Source of the DNA: Nelumbo lutea
Taxonomy: Eukaryota; Streptophyta; Magnoliopsida; Proteales; Nelumbonaceae
DNA: 64,000 nucleotides
Reading direction: 5' to 3'
Assembly: GCA_022828595.1 (NCBI GenBank)
Contig: JAKGHH010000002.1
Coordinates: forward strand, 38,224,222 to 38,288,221
Part shown: one piece after another, positions 19,774 to 31,215 of the stretch
How positions within the stretch are numbered: position 1 is the stretch's first letter
How the letters are laid out: every line of letters starts with the position of its first letter
Translations under genes and position numbers: made by a program
Notes under the pieces: model-generated
What the model was told of the DNA's origin: nothing
Database searches by the model: none
The model's input: only the letters and a program-made list of their open reading frames with translations

Positions 19774-21896
19774 ATTTATCCGTCATCCAGGATATTGTGG
19801 CTTTTTCATCTGGGCAACTGGTAGTCAGATAATGCTTTGCAATCCCTTATGCATTGTTGCTTTTGCACTGGTTACGTGGCGCTTCTTCTCAACACGGATA
19901 CCGTATCCACTGTTCATTATTTTTTTATAGTAAATGAAAAACAATTTATTGAAGAAATAAAGCCCCAGCCAATCAAGCAAGAAACCTAAACATCTGAGCA
20001 GTGAACAGCAAGCAAAAGGAGAAGAAAATGCTGACAACCCTATATATTGCTGCTATACAAAATGAAACCCCATGTGGCAATAAAACCGCATAGCCCACCA
20101 CCAAACTCCCAACCTCCAAAGGATAAACCATTCCGCCTATTCCTCAACTGCAAAACATTGAGAGGACACTAGAGAACATTGAACCCAGCAGCCGATCAAC
20201 CCAGTCACAATTTGAGATTTACTTCTTCCTCTTCTGTATCTGTTTCTCCCTATGGTATTCTTCAAGAAAGCTAAATAAATCAATATGTTATGCTATAAGA
20301 AAAGAAGAAATCCATGAATAATTCCTGAGGCCCATACTAGCATCTCTGGAGGCTTTAAATCACAGTGCAAGATATAACATTCCCATAGTCCATGTATTTT
20401 TTGCACATAAAATCCTATTTACATTTTGTCGATTTGTGATGGGTGTCTCTAGTGCTTCTTTTATAAGTATAAATAAAAACCTAGAGAAAAGCTATAGTAG
20501 TCTAACTGTCCAAGTGCATTGATTTCTTTCAAAATACATTCTAGTACCATTAGTTATCTATGTGGGCCTAGAATTTTTTTTTTTGATATTTTAACAAACT
20601 GATATCTTCTATGACTTGCATTTTTCATTAGTAATAATATTGACAGAGCCTCTTTTTGCTTTGTTTAGTAAAAGGGATTATGACACTTCTGACAGGGTTA
20701 AGAGGGCCTAAGGTTCCTTTAATGTGAGTTCTCTTTGCTTCTATCATACTTTGACCTATTTGTTCTAAATCCGAAACCTCTCTGACTTCCTGCCAAGGAA
20801 GTATTTCAGGAAGTTATTTCTGGTTTCATTATTACAGACTGTATTGCCACTTGTTTTCTAAGCTTTTTCATTGTTTTGCTTGGATTTAAGGTTCTCTTGG
20901 TAGTTGTTACAATATATAGCAGCTTGACCTAGGGCTGTCAATGGGTTGGTTCTACTCGAAACTGACAGACCTGAACCAACTGAACCAATTATATTGATTC
21001 TGTCTCTTGTTTGTTCCAAACCGACTCAGATCCGAACCGGTTATTTTGTTAATAATATATAAAAATTTCCTAATTTTTTTGTAATTTTTATTCTATTTTA
21101 TGTTTGTAAGTGTAAAAATGATAGATAATATATAAGATAATTTTGATTAAAAACATTTGATTTATTAATACATGAATAATTTGTTATTTTACCGTCAGTT
21201 TTATTAAGATTGTATTATCAAAAACCAAGTTTTAGGTAATTTATTTAAATAATTATAGCTGTCAGTATAATTGGGTCTAATAGGGTTAGACTCGATCACT
21301 TATCGGGACATTCTAGGTCTATGTTTTTGTCCTGATTAATAATTGGGACAGGACTGGTACAGGCTGTTCCGAACCAGATCCAACACGTTGACAGCCCTAG
21401 CTTGACCCAAGATCTGGATCTGGATCCATCCCCATACAGGTTTGGATTCTCAAAAGACTCGTATTCCAAAATAAACTCTGGTCTGAATTTGGCGGTGAGG
21501 ATCAAGTCATAACGAGTCTGGTCAATGTGGTCATATATGCAGATTCCTTTTAAGGATCCAAATCCACATCCAGGTCTATTTCCCCATCTGTATACGAGTC
21601 TGAATTTGGATGGATCAGCGATCCAAGTATCCAACTCGTTTCATGCTTTACTTTGTGCCATTGAACCCCCATGGACTGTATTGACATTAGTGTTTGGTTG
21701 GAACTTGGAAGTAACTCATCTCCTTTACTTGAACACATAATGCAGTATTCCAGCAATTATACAAGTTTCTTACACCCTGAAGCTTCCTTATCTTAAAGAA
21801 AACAGATATGAGGAGTATTTCTTAAGGCAGTTTTTTGGATCTGAGTACGAGGAGTATGCTAAAAGGGTTCTATCTGGCGTTCCATTTATAAAGTGA
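19774..21896 (+). CDS. ICMT: Isoprenylcysteine carboxyl methyltransferase, last two exons (partial), copy 2
   Basis: Two exons that join in frame. 19774-19902 (acceptor TACCAG, donor ACC/GTATCC) encodes FIRHPGYCGFFIWATGSQIM, then LCNPLCIVAFALVTWRFFST and RIP. 21806-21896 (acceptor AACAG) encodes YEEYFLRQFFGSEYEEYAKR and VLSGVPFIK, then TGA. Together they give the conserved C-terminal third of ICMT, an ER multi-span methyltransferase that methylates prenylated CaaX proteins such as ROP GTPases. Visible motifs are RHPGY and RIPYEEYFL; the hydrophobic stretch between them is a membrane segment. A phase-1 start (the A completing an Arg codon) implies at least one upstream exon. I did not find it within this repeat copy or upstream. 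It is therefore either a gene with a long first intron reaching outside, or a truncated fragment. Confidence 0.8.
20930..21399. mobile_element. hAT MITE in the ICMT intron, copy 2
   Basis: Same insertion as 10198-10668, with complete left end TAGGGCTGTCAA and right end TTGACAGCCCTA. The 8-bp target duplication GCTTGACC lies at 20922-20929 and 21400-21407. Confidence 0.9.
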
Positions 21897-24240
21897 AGGG
21901 CCTGCAAATAACATTGTGAGCAATTTCCTAACAGGGTTTAAACCTGTTCTAATGTTGTGTGGGGTTGGATGGGTACAAGTTGAGAGGTAATGGCAATTTT
22001 CAAATAGGTTTTTGTCTCTTGTGTTTGGAGGATGGTTGAGGAATCCTGGGATTTCACCGCACATTAAAGCCTTCTATTGTAACATAGTAGAATGATCTTT
22101 AAGAGATGGAAGAAATCCTGCTTTTCTTTAGCAGTTTGATGTAAAATTGCCTCATTATGCTTTCATAATTTGATATCTGGTATCAGTTGGGATTTGTCTT
22201 GTGTACTATTTTATGACGGAAAAAACACTTTTGTTCAGTTATCTCATGTTCCAACATATATATGCATGTTCACTCTCGATTGTGTTTTATTGGGCCATTG
22301 TACATATCTTGTTTCTAGCAAAAATCTGGAGTGATTTCATAATAGCCCTAAATCATCGTCCTCAACCCTGCCCACCCATTTCAAAAATAAGTAAATAACA
22401 TGCAAATTTCTTCAGGGAATTTATCAAAAGACAAGGGGTGTTGCATTATAGGTGGAGATTTTGATAAATAAAATCAGAAAATTAATAAAATTTTGAGGTG
22501 GAACAAAATGAAAATTTACTTAAATAAAACCTTAGTTTTTTTCAAAGAAAAAATAAAAAATAAAACTTTAGGTTTTGGAGCAGAAATCTCTTTCTAATCT
22601 TTGCATTGATATCTTTTAGGGGTCTAAGAAGCTTTTTCTAGATTGACCACTCTCATACTGGAGCTTCCGTTCTCATTATAATATGAGATATTATTTTTAC
22701 CATTAGAGTGCACCAAGCAATGACTCCTTGGCTCGCTATAGCCTATAGGTTGTTTAAGGAGACATCATCAAATGGCTTAGAGGATATTTATATCTAAACT
22801 GCTTGGTTTGCTTAGTTTGATTACTCCAGAAATGTTTGATTTTTCTGTTTTATTTTCCCTAGTTTGTTTTTGGTTGTTTTACTTGCCATTACCTAATTTT
22901 TGGTCCCAGGCTGAGCTATCCGGGATTTTGGGAGGGCGGTCTTGTTATGGAAAATTGGAAATTGAATATATCTTTATTTAAAGTGTCAAATTTCTACTTC
23001 TATATCCGATCTCTAGATGATGTTCAGTGCCTTTCTTGATTGTTGAACTCTATTTGCAGTGTAAATGAAATTGCATTAATACAAATGCATGAAATGTAAA
23101 TCAGAAGAGTGCAAGTTCCGGTTAGCTTTTGCTTTAAATGTTTGTATAGTTTATTTTGCTTCATGCCTTCATCTACACTGAAACAAAATGTAACATTTCT
23201 ATTAGTGGGCTTGCATGTTGATGGATTCAGTGGGAGAGTCTTATATAACCGTGTAAGTCACTCTTTGGATCATCAGCTGAATAAATTACTTGTTGCAATT
23301 TTGCAATCACAGGTCTTTTGTCCCCTTTGAAGTAGACGGACTACCGTTAACATCCTTTCAGGAGCTTTAAACAGGAGTAAACCAAAATTTGCACTCCTGT
23401 GTTTTTGCACTAGAGCAAATAAAATTACAATGCAAACAAACATGGCCACAGTTATTTTTTGGCAGAGCTAATATCTTGAAGTTGGTCTAATTCGTTGTAG
23501 CAGCACATCAGCTGACCATCTGCACACCATCACCACTACAAATATTTAGAAATCTTTGGCTGTTGGGGAGCTTCTTCAACATCACTCACTACACTTAAAA
23601 CCCCACCCATTCAGTCCCCTGCTTGCCTTTTTTGTCAAACGAATATTTGAGGGAAATTACTCTTTTACCCCCACAACATGATAACCATGTGTCATGCCCA
23701 AGTAGACTTCCAACAGCACAGGGTGTTGGTCTTACTGGGCTGGGCCAGGTTGGGCTGATCATCCCTACCAATTAGCCTAATTGTTTTTTCATGGGTCTAC
23801 ACAAGGGGCCTGACCCACATACCCATTCCCCCAAACCGGGTGACAGTGAAATTTGATCCCCAGTCTTAAATTAATCTGCCAAATCCAGCCAAACAACTTG
23901 CCAACTCGATTTGTTATAGGGTTAATTTTGGTCTTGATAATTAAGACTCAGAAGAACTGGGTTTGTGAATTTTCTTATCGGACAGGGACAACTCCATTGA
24001 TAGCCCTACTCCCATGGGCCATGGAGCACTAAAGATCAGCTCTATTTCTAAATTTTTGGGCTCCTTCGTATTGCCTCAATGCTTTGGCAAAACAATAAAT
24101 ACCCCCAAGAAGCATCAAAGATGCAGAGTCATTCTCTCATTCATGATTAGCGTTGGGCCCAAGTTTGAAATTTAATGGGCCAAGGGCTTTGAGACAAAAA
24201 TAAAATAAAAAAATTTTGAAGGTTAGGTAAATAATATATT
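21897..24240. other. ICMT 3' flank to tRNA, copy 2: no gene recognised
   Basis: Counterpart of 11167-13571. No supported gene. An oligo-T run on the minus strand (A run at 24207-24213) lies 28 bp beyond the tRNA 3' end and could serve as its Pol III terminator. Confidence 0.6.
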
Positions 24241-24313
24241 CGCCCACCGTGGGGCTCGAACCCACGACCACAAGGTTAAGAGCCTTGCGCTCTACCGACT
24301 GAGCTAGACGGGC
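24241..24313 (-). tRNA. tRNA-Lys(CUU), copy 2, intact
   Basis: A 73-nt cloverleaf on the minus strand. The acceptor stem is GCCCGTC with GGTGGGC (two G-U pairs) and a G discriminator. The anticodon stem is CAAGG/CCTTG with loop CTCTTAA, giving anticodon CTT at 24280-24278. A GGTTCGAGCC-type T arm and TAGCTC..GGTAGAGC box A are present. There is no intron. The upstream sequence has a CAA motif within 10 nt of the 5' end (CACAAAAGCCC), a plant tRNA initiation feature. It decodes AAG lysine codons in cytosolic translation. Confidence 0.95.
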
Positions 24314-24724
24314 TTTTGTGAAACATCTTTCGCTCTCATTTATCCAATCTCTTGAATCATACTGATTAAGGGATTAGGAATACAAATACATTATCCTGTA
24401 AATTATTCCTTGTCAGAATCATCCCATATTACTAAAAGAATATGCCATAAAGGAAATGATAATGAGAACATTTTCTACTGAAGTAGATCAAGGTTACTCA
24501 AACAATATGAATATTCATTAGTCACCTCTTCTTAGCTTCCTTCCAATTTCAAAAATTCCTACTTTATCTACATTCATAAAACTATTTCTATGCTATCTTT
24601 CTTACTTCTCTGACCCCAAAGGCCTACTCTCTCATTTATCCAACCCCTAAGACAAGAGGGTTTCTCCTTATTTCTTACTATCAACCCCATGGCTTAATAG
24701 AAGTTAGGTTTTGATTGATAAATT

Positions 24725-25078
24725 TAGGTTTTTCGTCTCAATTTGGGTTTAGTCATTGATTGGCACTTAACCTAACCTAATTCATCTAATTTATTGAGAT
24801 AAAAAAGGGGTCGTGAGAGAGAGAGAGAGAGTTTTAACAATAATCTTATTAAAGAGAGTAATGATCAATTTTATTACAGAAAATTGAGACTTAAGAGAGT
24901 TTTTATTTTGAATTATTACATTTTTAATCATTTAGTTTAAAAATAAACAACCACATGTGTGAGAAATAAGAAGAGAAGGAGGTTTTTGTGAGATGCTATT
25001 CAAAAATGTATTTTTAAGGCTATGTTTGCTTGGGGTGTAAAAGCAAATTTACACCTAATGTAAAATGGAAACCGGTTT
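24725..25078. repeat. 355-bp copy-specific segment; dispersed repeat family member
   Basis: Present in copy 2 and absent at the matching point of copy 1 (about 14089). Most of it (24765-24990) resembles 26640-26965: both have TTAACCTAA-type starts, a (GA)n block, AATSATCTTATTAAA, TTTAAAAATAAA and CACATGTGTGAGAAA in the same order. It is a diverged dispersed repeat, non-coding. Confidence 0.65.
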
Positions 25079-26282
25079 GATGAGAGCTTAAAATGGGAAT
25101 TGGTTGTTGGCCCCGTATTGATCACGTTTGAGGGATCAAGGTAAATTATACGTTTCGCTTTTGTAGGTGTTTGGATAACACCCCATCCAGGTAAAATTCC
25201 ACCCGTTATTGGGCGGTCTTCCTCAGTGTAGTATGACCAAATTAAACAGACAATTCAATCAGCACAACAAAATACTCATTCTAAACATCAACTAGCAGAA
25301 ACAAAACAAATTTCGTCTTCGGATGGTTGCCGGAGCCAGTGATGAAGCTTCTGCTGAACCGTTCTGCTTCTATGAAAACCTTGAAACTTATTCAGGTATG
25401 CCGCAGAAACAACTCCTTCGCTCCATGGAACTGCCTCCGCCCTCCAATCGATTCCTCCGGCCGATAATGCCACCTCACCCGGAAAAGGAAGCCAGTGAAT
25501 CCCAAGGCGATCGATATATCAGATTGAACACAAAATGAGCTTGTAGCCGTACATGTGTCTCCTCCTCTCAAGGTCCGGGACAATGCCGTTCCCGCTGCGT
25601 CCGCCGACAGTAGCAGGTAAGCGAAAACCTACCCAACGGCGAGCAAAGTTCAAACCCACACGCAATGGAAAATTTGTGTGAGAAAGGGATAAGAAATAAC
25701 ACAGAGAAAGAGGGCCCAATATACAATGACACAATCCCCTCCCAAAGTCCAAGCGAAGGAGATAAAAACAGGAAGGAAAAGCGAAATTAGGAAAAATGTC
25801 ACTCACTCTCATTTTTCATCTATCAACATTAACTAGTTATGCGTTCTCAAGCAATAGCAAGCAGAGGTTCTGCCTCTGTTCCCAAACCGGATTCCTTCCA
25901 TGGTCATCTTGCGAGGATCCTCGACGATTTGGCACGGATGCAACTTCCAAAAAGCAATCTTGAGCTCCTCTGCGGTCGCGGACGTGGTGGTGCTGTCTCC
26001 TTCGCCGGAAAGCCGGTTTCCATGGAGAACGTAGGTGGGTTCAGATCTGCAGCTGCAACTGGTTGCAGCAGTAGTGACGGAAGAGAAAAAAAAAAAGAGA
26101 GGAAGAAGAAGAAGAGAGAGAGAGAGCGAGCGAGCGAGCGAGAGAGAAGAAGAGAGGAGAAGAGATAGATATTACATCGATAATCGATGTAATTAAACGG
26201 TAAAATTACCAAATGCCTGCAAAATCGAACCGGGGTGTAAAGTTTACCCCGGTTCAATTTCATACCTCTACCAAACGCAGCC
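25018..26282. mobile_element. Candidate TIR element with TAA target duplication, copy 2
   Basis: The left end reads GGCTATGTTTGCTTGGGGTG and the complement of the right end reads GGCTGCGTTTGGTAGAGGTA. They agree at most positions over about 25 bp and are flanked by TAA on both sides (25015-25017, 26283-26285), as in PIF/Harbinger elements. Inside lie GC-rich, gene-like blocks with a C/T-rich leader and an ATG on the minus strand (near 26023). A strong 14-bp hairpin GAACCGGGGTGTAA/GTTTACCCCGGTTC sits beside the right end. No transposase is seen. Copy 1 keeps the right end (to 15319, followed by TAA) but lacks the left end. The call rests on ends and TSD only. Confidence 0.4.
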
Positions 26283-26318
26283 TAACGGAAAATGAAGTAA
26301 CAATGATTCGGTAAATTA

Positions 26319-27561
26319 GTTCTTCACACATAAAATAGTAGAAAAAAAAATTTCTTTTCTTCTTTAGTTATTGAGCTTCAAATTTAATCCTTTACTAGGT
26401 TCTTTGGCTAGTTGTAAGCAAAAAAAAAAAAGTGCTTAGAATAAGTTCAATAACCAAGTTCAAAAAAAACAATTTCAATATTGAGAGAGAAAACCTGATA
26501 ACCCATCGAAAGTGGCAATGGTTTCTTTTAGACTTTTATAGAAGTAAAAGATTGGTTCACCTTAAGTATTGGGTGGGAAAAAAATTGAATTTTAACATTA
26601 GTTTGGGTCCAAGCTAGGGTTCATAATTAGGTAGGCCCTTAACCTAATTCAATCCATCTAATTTACATCCTTACTTTATAGAGAGCCAAAAGAGATTTAA
26701 GAGTAAAAGAGGGATTTAATGGAGAAGGGAGATGTGATAACCATCGATTATTAAGAAGTGTGAGTGTGTGTGTGTGTGAGAGAGAGAGAGAGATTTAAGA
26801 ATGATCTTATTAAATAGTAGATATGGGTTTTATGAGAGACAATGAAGATCCATGTGGTTTTAATTTTGACTTGCTATATTTTTTTAAAGATTTATGATTT
26901 AATTTAAAAATAAATATGCACATGTGTGAGAAAGAAGATGAGAGCAGGAGGTACATGTGAGTTCTATGGTGAGAGGACTACTAACCTCCCATCTTTCATC
27001 TTTCTATTATGCATATAGGTTACATGCAACTAACCTCCTAGTATGACCCCCATACTAAGTATGGGGAACTATATCTATCTATTTATCTATCTATCTATTT
27101 GTTTCTGTTTTTTCCTTTTTTGACAATAATATCATTTTTTGATATTCCTTAATTATCTTATAATTATATCTGATTTTAATTTTTATTTAATTTAAATAAT
27201 TGAATTAGTTTTAATTTCTAATTTAGAAGTCTTTATAATGACTTTTATTTGAATTAAAAATTACAAAGATTAATATGGGCCCTGCATCATTTGGAGTGTA
27301 TATTTATACGTAGCCGTGTGCCTAATGTTAATTTGGAGTGGATACTCTTTTTTCTATTGTTAACTATGTGTTTAAAGTTAGAACTTTTTTGTGAGACAAA
27401 CTTAATTACTCTCACTTTTTTTTTTTTTATATAGTGGGTAAAAACATGTTTTGAGGAAGAAAACTTATATTTATTAAGAGTAGAAAATATCCCCTTTTTG
27501 GAGACCATTTCTTAAAAAAATAAGATGCCACTTTTCTAAGGAAAAGATCCATTTTAAAAGA
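26319..27561. other. AT-rich intergenic DNA, no gene
   Basis: No gene is supported. It holds the dispersed repeat at 26588-26965, an ATCT microsatellite at about 27071-27105 and long A/T runs. Confidence 0.65.
26588..26965. repeat. Second member of the dispersed repeat seen at 24725
   Basis: Shares ordered blocks with 24725-25010, including a (GT)n(GA)n microsatellite at about 26764-26794, TGATCTTATTAAA, TTTAAAAATAAA and CACATGTGTGAGAAA. It lies just outside the end of the large repeat copy 2. No coding. Confidence 0.6.
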
Positions 27562-28093
27562 GTCATTTAGGTAAATACCCCTATTGTTTCATGTATTTCT
27601 AAAACTTACACCCTACTTTGCATTTTACTAAAACACCCCCTACATTTACAATTACTTTACTTAATCAACCTTCCCTTAGGAACCTTTTGTATTTTTGTCT
27701 TAGAATGGTCATAAATCTTTTTAAAACCAGTAAGGGGCATGGATACATGACTTTTTTTTTATATTAAAAGAAACCCTAGTAATTCCATGTCAACCTCCTA
27801 GGAAACAAAACAATCCCCCCAAATTATGGTTTGGTTCAGAGAAAGGCAAGGAATGTGCATGATATGAGAACTATTGAGGGTATTTTTTAGAATAAAAAAC
27901 ATTGGCCCCATGCCCTTTCACATTTTTCACTCGTTTTAAGTGGTCATGTGACGGAATATAAATGGTTCCTAATGGAAGGTCAGTCAAGTAAAGTGGTTAA
28001 AAACTATAGGGGGTGTTTTTAGTAAAATGCAAACTAGAGGGTATAGTAAATACATGAAACCAAAAGGGGTGTCTAATTGTCTAACTAAATCAC
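27562..28093. mobile_element. Long-TIR fold-back element (MULE-like MITE)
   Basis: A 532-bp element whose first and last 80 or so bases are inverted copies of each other. The left begins GTCATTTAGGTAAATACCCC and includes GCATTTTACTAAAACACCCC; the right contains the complements of both. The flanks are an imperfect 9-bp repeat (TTTAAAAGA and a TTTAAAAAA-type sequence). Long TIRs plus a roughly 9-bp duplication suggest a Mutator-type non-autonomous element. Related sequence occurs at 29450-29520 and 42060-42624. Confidence 0.6.
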
Positions 28094-29584
28094 CTTTAAA
28101 AAAATAAATACATAAAGTGGGTTGGGTTTTACTCTAACTTTCAAATCTAGTTTTTACTAATTCTCTCGTTCTTTCAGTTTTATTTGTGAGAACAAAATCT
28201 CACAAATAAATCAATAAAGCTAAATACATATAAAGAGTGGGTTGGGTTTAACATTAGATTTAGTTTTATTGATTTATTTGTGAGATTCACGGGAGTTTCC
28301 CTGAATGTATCTAAATTCACCCATATCTTTCATCATATCCATGTATATCCAAGGCATATAGTGATACGTATCAATTTAATATTGATTTAATTTTCAACCA
28401 ATAAAATATGCAATGCTGATATTTTGAACTTTGGTATGCATGTTTATTGTTGAGAATAGACAATAGACATCAAGATCATCACATTACTAATAGCAATTAG
28501 CAATTTCTGACCTAAACCCATGTGCTCCACTCAACCCAATCATTTATAACTTGCACATTTACTTAGTGGGTTGGACATCGGTTGAATTACCTATTAGATG
28601 ACCTGAATGGATTGGGGGTATCCATTAGACTTGGAAATAGAACACAACATTCCTATTTGGGAGATAAATCCATGATTTAACCATTTAAGTCAAATGAGTC
28701 CCTGATATCACAATTAAATAATAAAAATGTAAAAGTATATAAAATACAAAAAAACATAATTTTTCAATAAATTTATAAGAAAAAAATGGAAATATCTCTA
28801 ATATTATATACTCATCATATTAAGAGTCCACCTATAGTACATTTTGAATATTAGCTAGCTGTTAAAATCAAAATTTCAACCAATCATATTAAAAACATCA
28901 CATAATCTATTTACTTTTCATTGTTTCATGTTACACAATCTATATGTTATGTTTCACAAAATGTTCTTACTATTAAAGACTTTAACAATATTAAAGATGT
29001 CACTATATATCATATGTCACTTTATCATTGGTTTATTCATGTCTACACATTATGTTGTAGCAATTTTCATAGAATGCACCATAGATTTTGCCTCATATAT
29101 TAAACAAAATTTTGATAGAAAGAATTATTTTTATTAATGATGGAAATGACTAAGATATAGAAAAAAAAATCAAATATCTAATCTATGACCCACTGATTGA
29201 ATCAAATGGATCAATGATTCAACCAGCCAGTTTATAAGCCAACTAATAGGGTTGATCAATCCAACCGGATAGGTCAAATGGTTGGCATGTGGATCAGTCC
29301 AACCCGCATATTTACTATGACTAAATCAGCTCAATAATTCCCATTGTCTCACAATTTAAATTCAAATAATGTATTAACTACGGCCATTAGTTCTACTTAA
29401 ATTATTAAACCAAATGCTTGTTTTTATTTAAATTATGTGTCATTTATTAAGGCACCCCTTGTACTTTACACAATATTAACTAAAACACCCCTTGTAGTTT
29501 GCATTGTAATTATAGTCATCATATCTATATCTATATAAATATATTAAGTTGAAATGTGTATGTAAGAAGGTCTACGATGAGGGA
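28094..29584. other. AT-rich intergenic DNA, no gene
   Basis: No gene found. A partial, one-arm relative of the fold-back element is visible at about 29450-29520 (AAAACACCCCTTGTAGTTTG). Confidence 0.6.
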
Positions 29585-29763
29585 AATGGAATTTAACAGT
29601 ATTTTCTGCCTTTTTTTTCTTACAAATTATAAGAATGTTACTCTACCAATTCTCTCTTTTTCTTACAAATTACAAGAATGTCATCTCTCTCTCTCTCTCC
29701 TTCCATCTCTCTCTCTCTCTCTCCTTATAAATTACAAGAATGTCACTCTCTCTCCAACCTAAC
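29585..29763. repeat. Short tandem repeat with CT microsatellites
   Basis: Three copies of CTTACAAATTAYAAGAATGT or CTTATAAATTACAAGAATGT, spaced by about 50-65 bp with TCTCTCTC runs between them. It directly abuts the truncated end of the Athila-like LTR, so this repeat is where the element's end was lost. Confidence 0.75.
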
Positions 29764-31200
29764 AGTAGTCTCTTCGCCGAATGGATAATATTACTGAGTG
29801 GGAAAATTAAATACTGAAATTAAAAGAAGAAATAGCAAGCAAACAAGAGAAATCAGCCTTACTGAATTCTGGTTCAGGGGTTCGGTTTTGCCAATTGGCC
29901 ATCGATCATAGGTATCCCAGGAAATCTTGCAATTCAAGCATTTAACCTTAGATTTATTAGGATAGCCATAATAAACATTGTGTTTTCCTAATACAACTGA
30001 TCAAACCCAGCATTCGATCAATACTTATCACTACTCAACTAGGTGTGATAGCGTTCCATATTAACCAGTAATGGCATTAAGATTTGTGAAAACAGTTAAA
30101 CCAAAACAATAATAATTGAGATAGCTGCAATTATCGAATCTTGTTCCATCGATTCCTTTTAGGTTAAACCATGTCAATACATTGGTTAAAGGCTGTCATG
30201 AACAATTGACCCAAAAAGATATTAACCTAATTGCTACTTGTACCACTATTCGTGACAATTACGGATCACCAAAATCATGGATAGCAGTAGGAAAATCAAC
30301 ATTAATTCAGTTTGTCAGACTAATTAACATTAACATCCAATGAAAATATGCACAAAAATCAATGAATACTTGAATTAGAAAACAAGACATTAAAGTTAAA
30401 TACATTCAATTTAGCTGCTCCCCCCTTGAACCTGAAAAGAGAAGTTTAGCCGCTCATGATCTTCGAACCCTCCATGCGTTTCTTCTCTATGGCCAAACTA
30501 CTCTCTTGGTAGCTTGTGTTGCTTGGTGATCTCTTGGATCTTGGAGTGAGTGATGTTAGAGCTGGTCCGCCCCCTCTTTATATAGCCAAAGAAGAAGGCT
30601 GTTTTTTCAACTCATTCTAGGAGATCATCTTATCTTCAGGGAGTCCTGATATTCTTTGAACTAATCCTATCCTATCTCTTATCTAATTCCCAACCTTCTT
30701 ATCTTGTATAGGATTACATTCAAAATTTAGATCTAATAAGACTCTCTCCCTCCTTGGAGGTTACATTCGAATTAGGACTCTAGGCTCTTGCATCCGAGTT
30801 GGGCTTCTCTGATAACTTGGGCTGCTTCCAGGTTCTTCTGCAAGTTGGGCTTCAACTGTGAAATGGGCCTGGCTACAAACTTACTTCGATTTCAGGCCTG
30901 GTTTCGTACTCGATGCGGACCGAATCTGCCAAAACCCAAAACATAAAAGTTGTGGGCCTTTCTTTCATCTTTCTAAAACTTCTTGAATTGTCTAATTCGG
31001 AGTCTGGAATTGAGAGTTATGCCCAGATTACTGACTGTCGCCGAATTGTGAAAAATCACCCGATTTGCCTTGTTTTCTTCCAATTGCCTTATTTATTGCT
31101 CTGAATCGAAATACAAGAGTAATTAGTCCATTTAAGTGCTAAAGTAATATAAAAATATGAAAATTAGGGGATAAAAATAGGGTTCTTTTTAGTCTCATCA
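29764..31200 (-). repeat. 3' LTR of the Athila-like element, truncated
   Basis: About 1437 bp. In element sense it starts TGATGAGACT at 31200, next to the purine tract, and carries the TATA box at 30576-30584. Compared with the 5' LTR, the last 86 bp (element sense) are missing and replaced by the CT-rich tandem repeat. Confidence 0.9.
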
Positions 31201-31215
31201 AATCCCCCCACACTT
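31201..31215 (-). other. Polypurine tract of the Athila-like element
   Basis: The complement reads AAGTGTGGGGGGATT directly against the 3' LTR. This is the expected primer site for plus-strand DNA synthesis. Confidence 0.85.

Larger units (their letters stand above)
15468..26318 (+). repeat. Large direct repeat, copy 2 (10.9 kb unit)
   Basis: Second copy of the unit at 4790-15357. It starts directly after the N gap, and its first 500 bp carry many small indels relative to copy 1, as expected next to a contig end. After about 26318 it continues into sequence not seen after copy 1. It has about 355 bp (24725-25078) that copy 1 lacks. Its tRNA-Lys and ICMT exon are intact where copy 1 is not. 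Confidence 0.95.
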
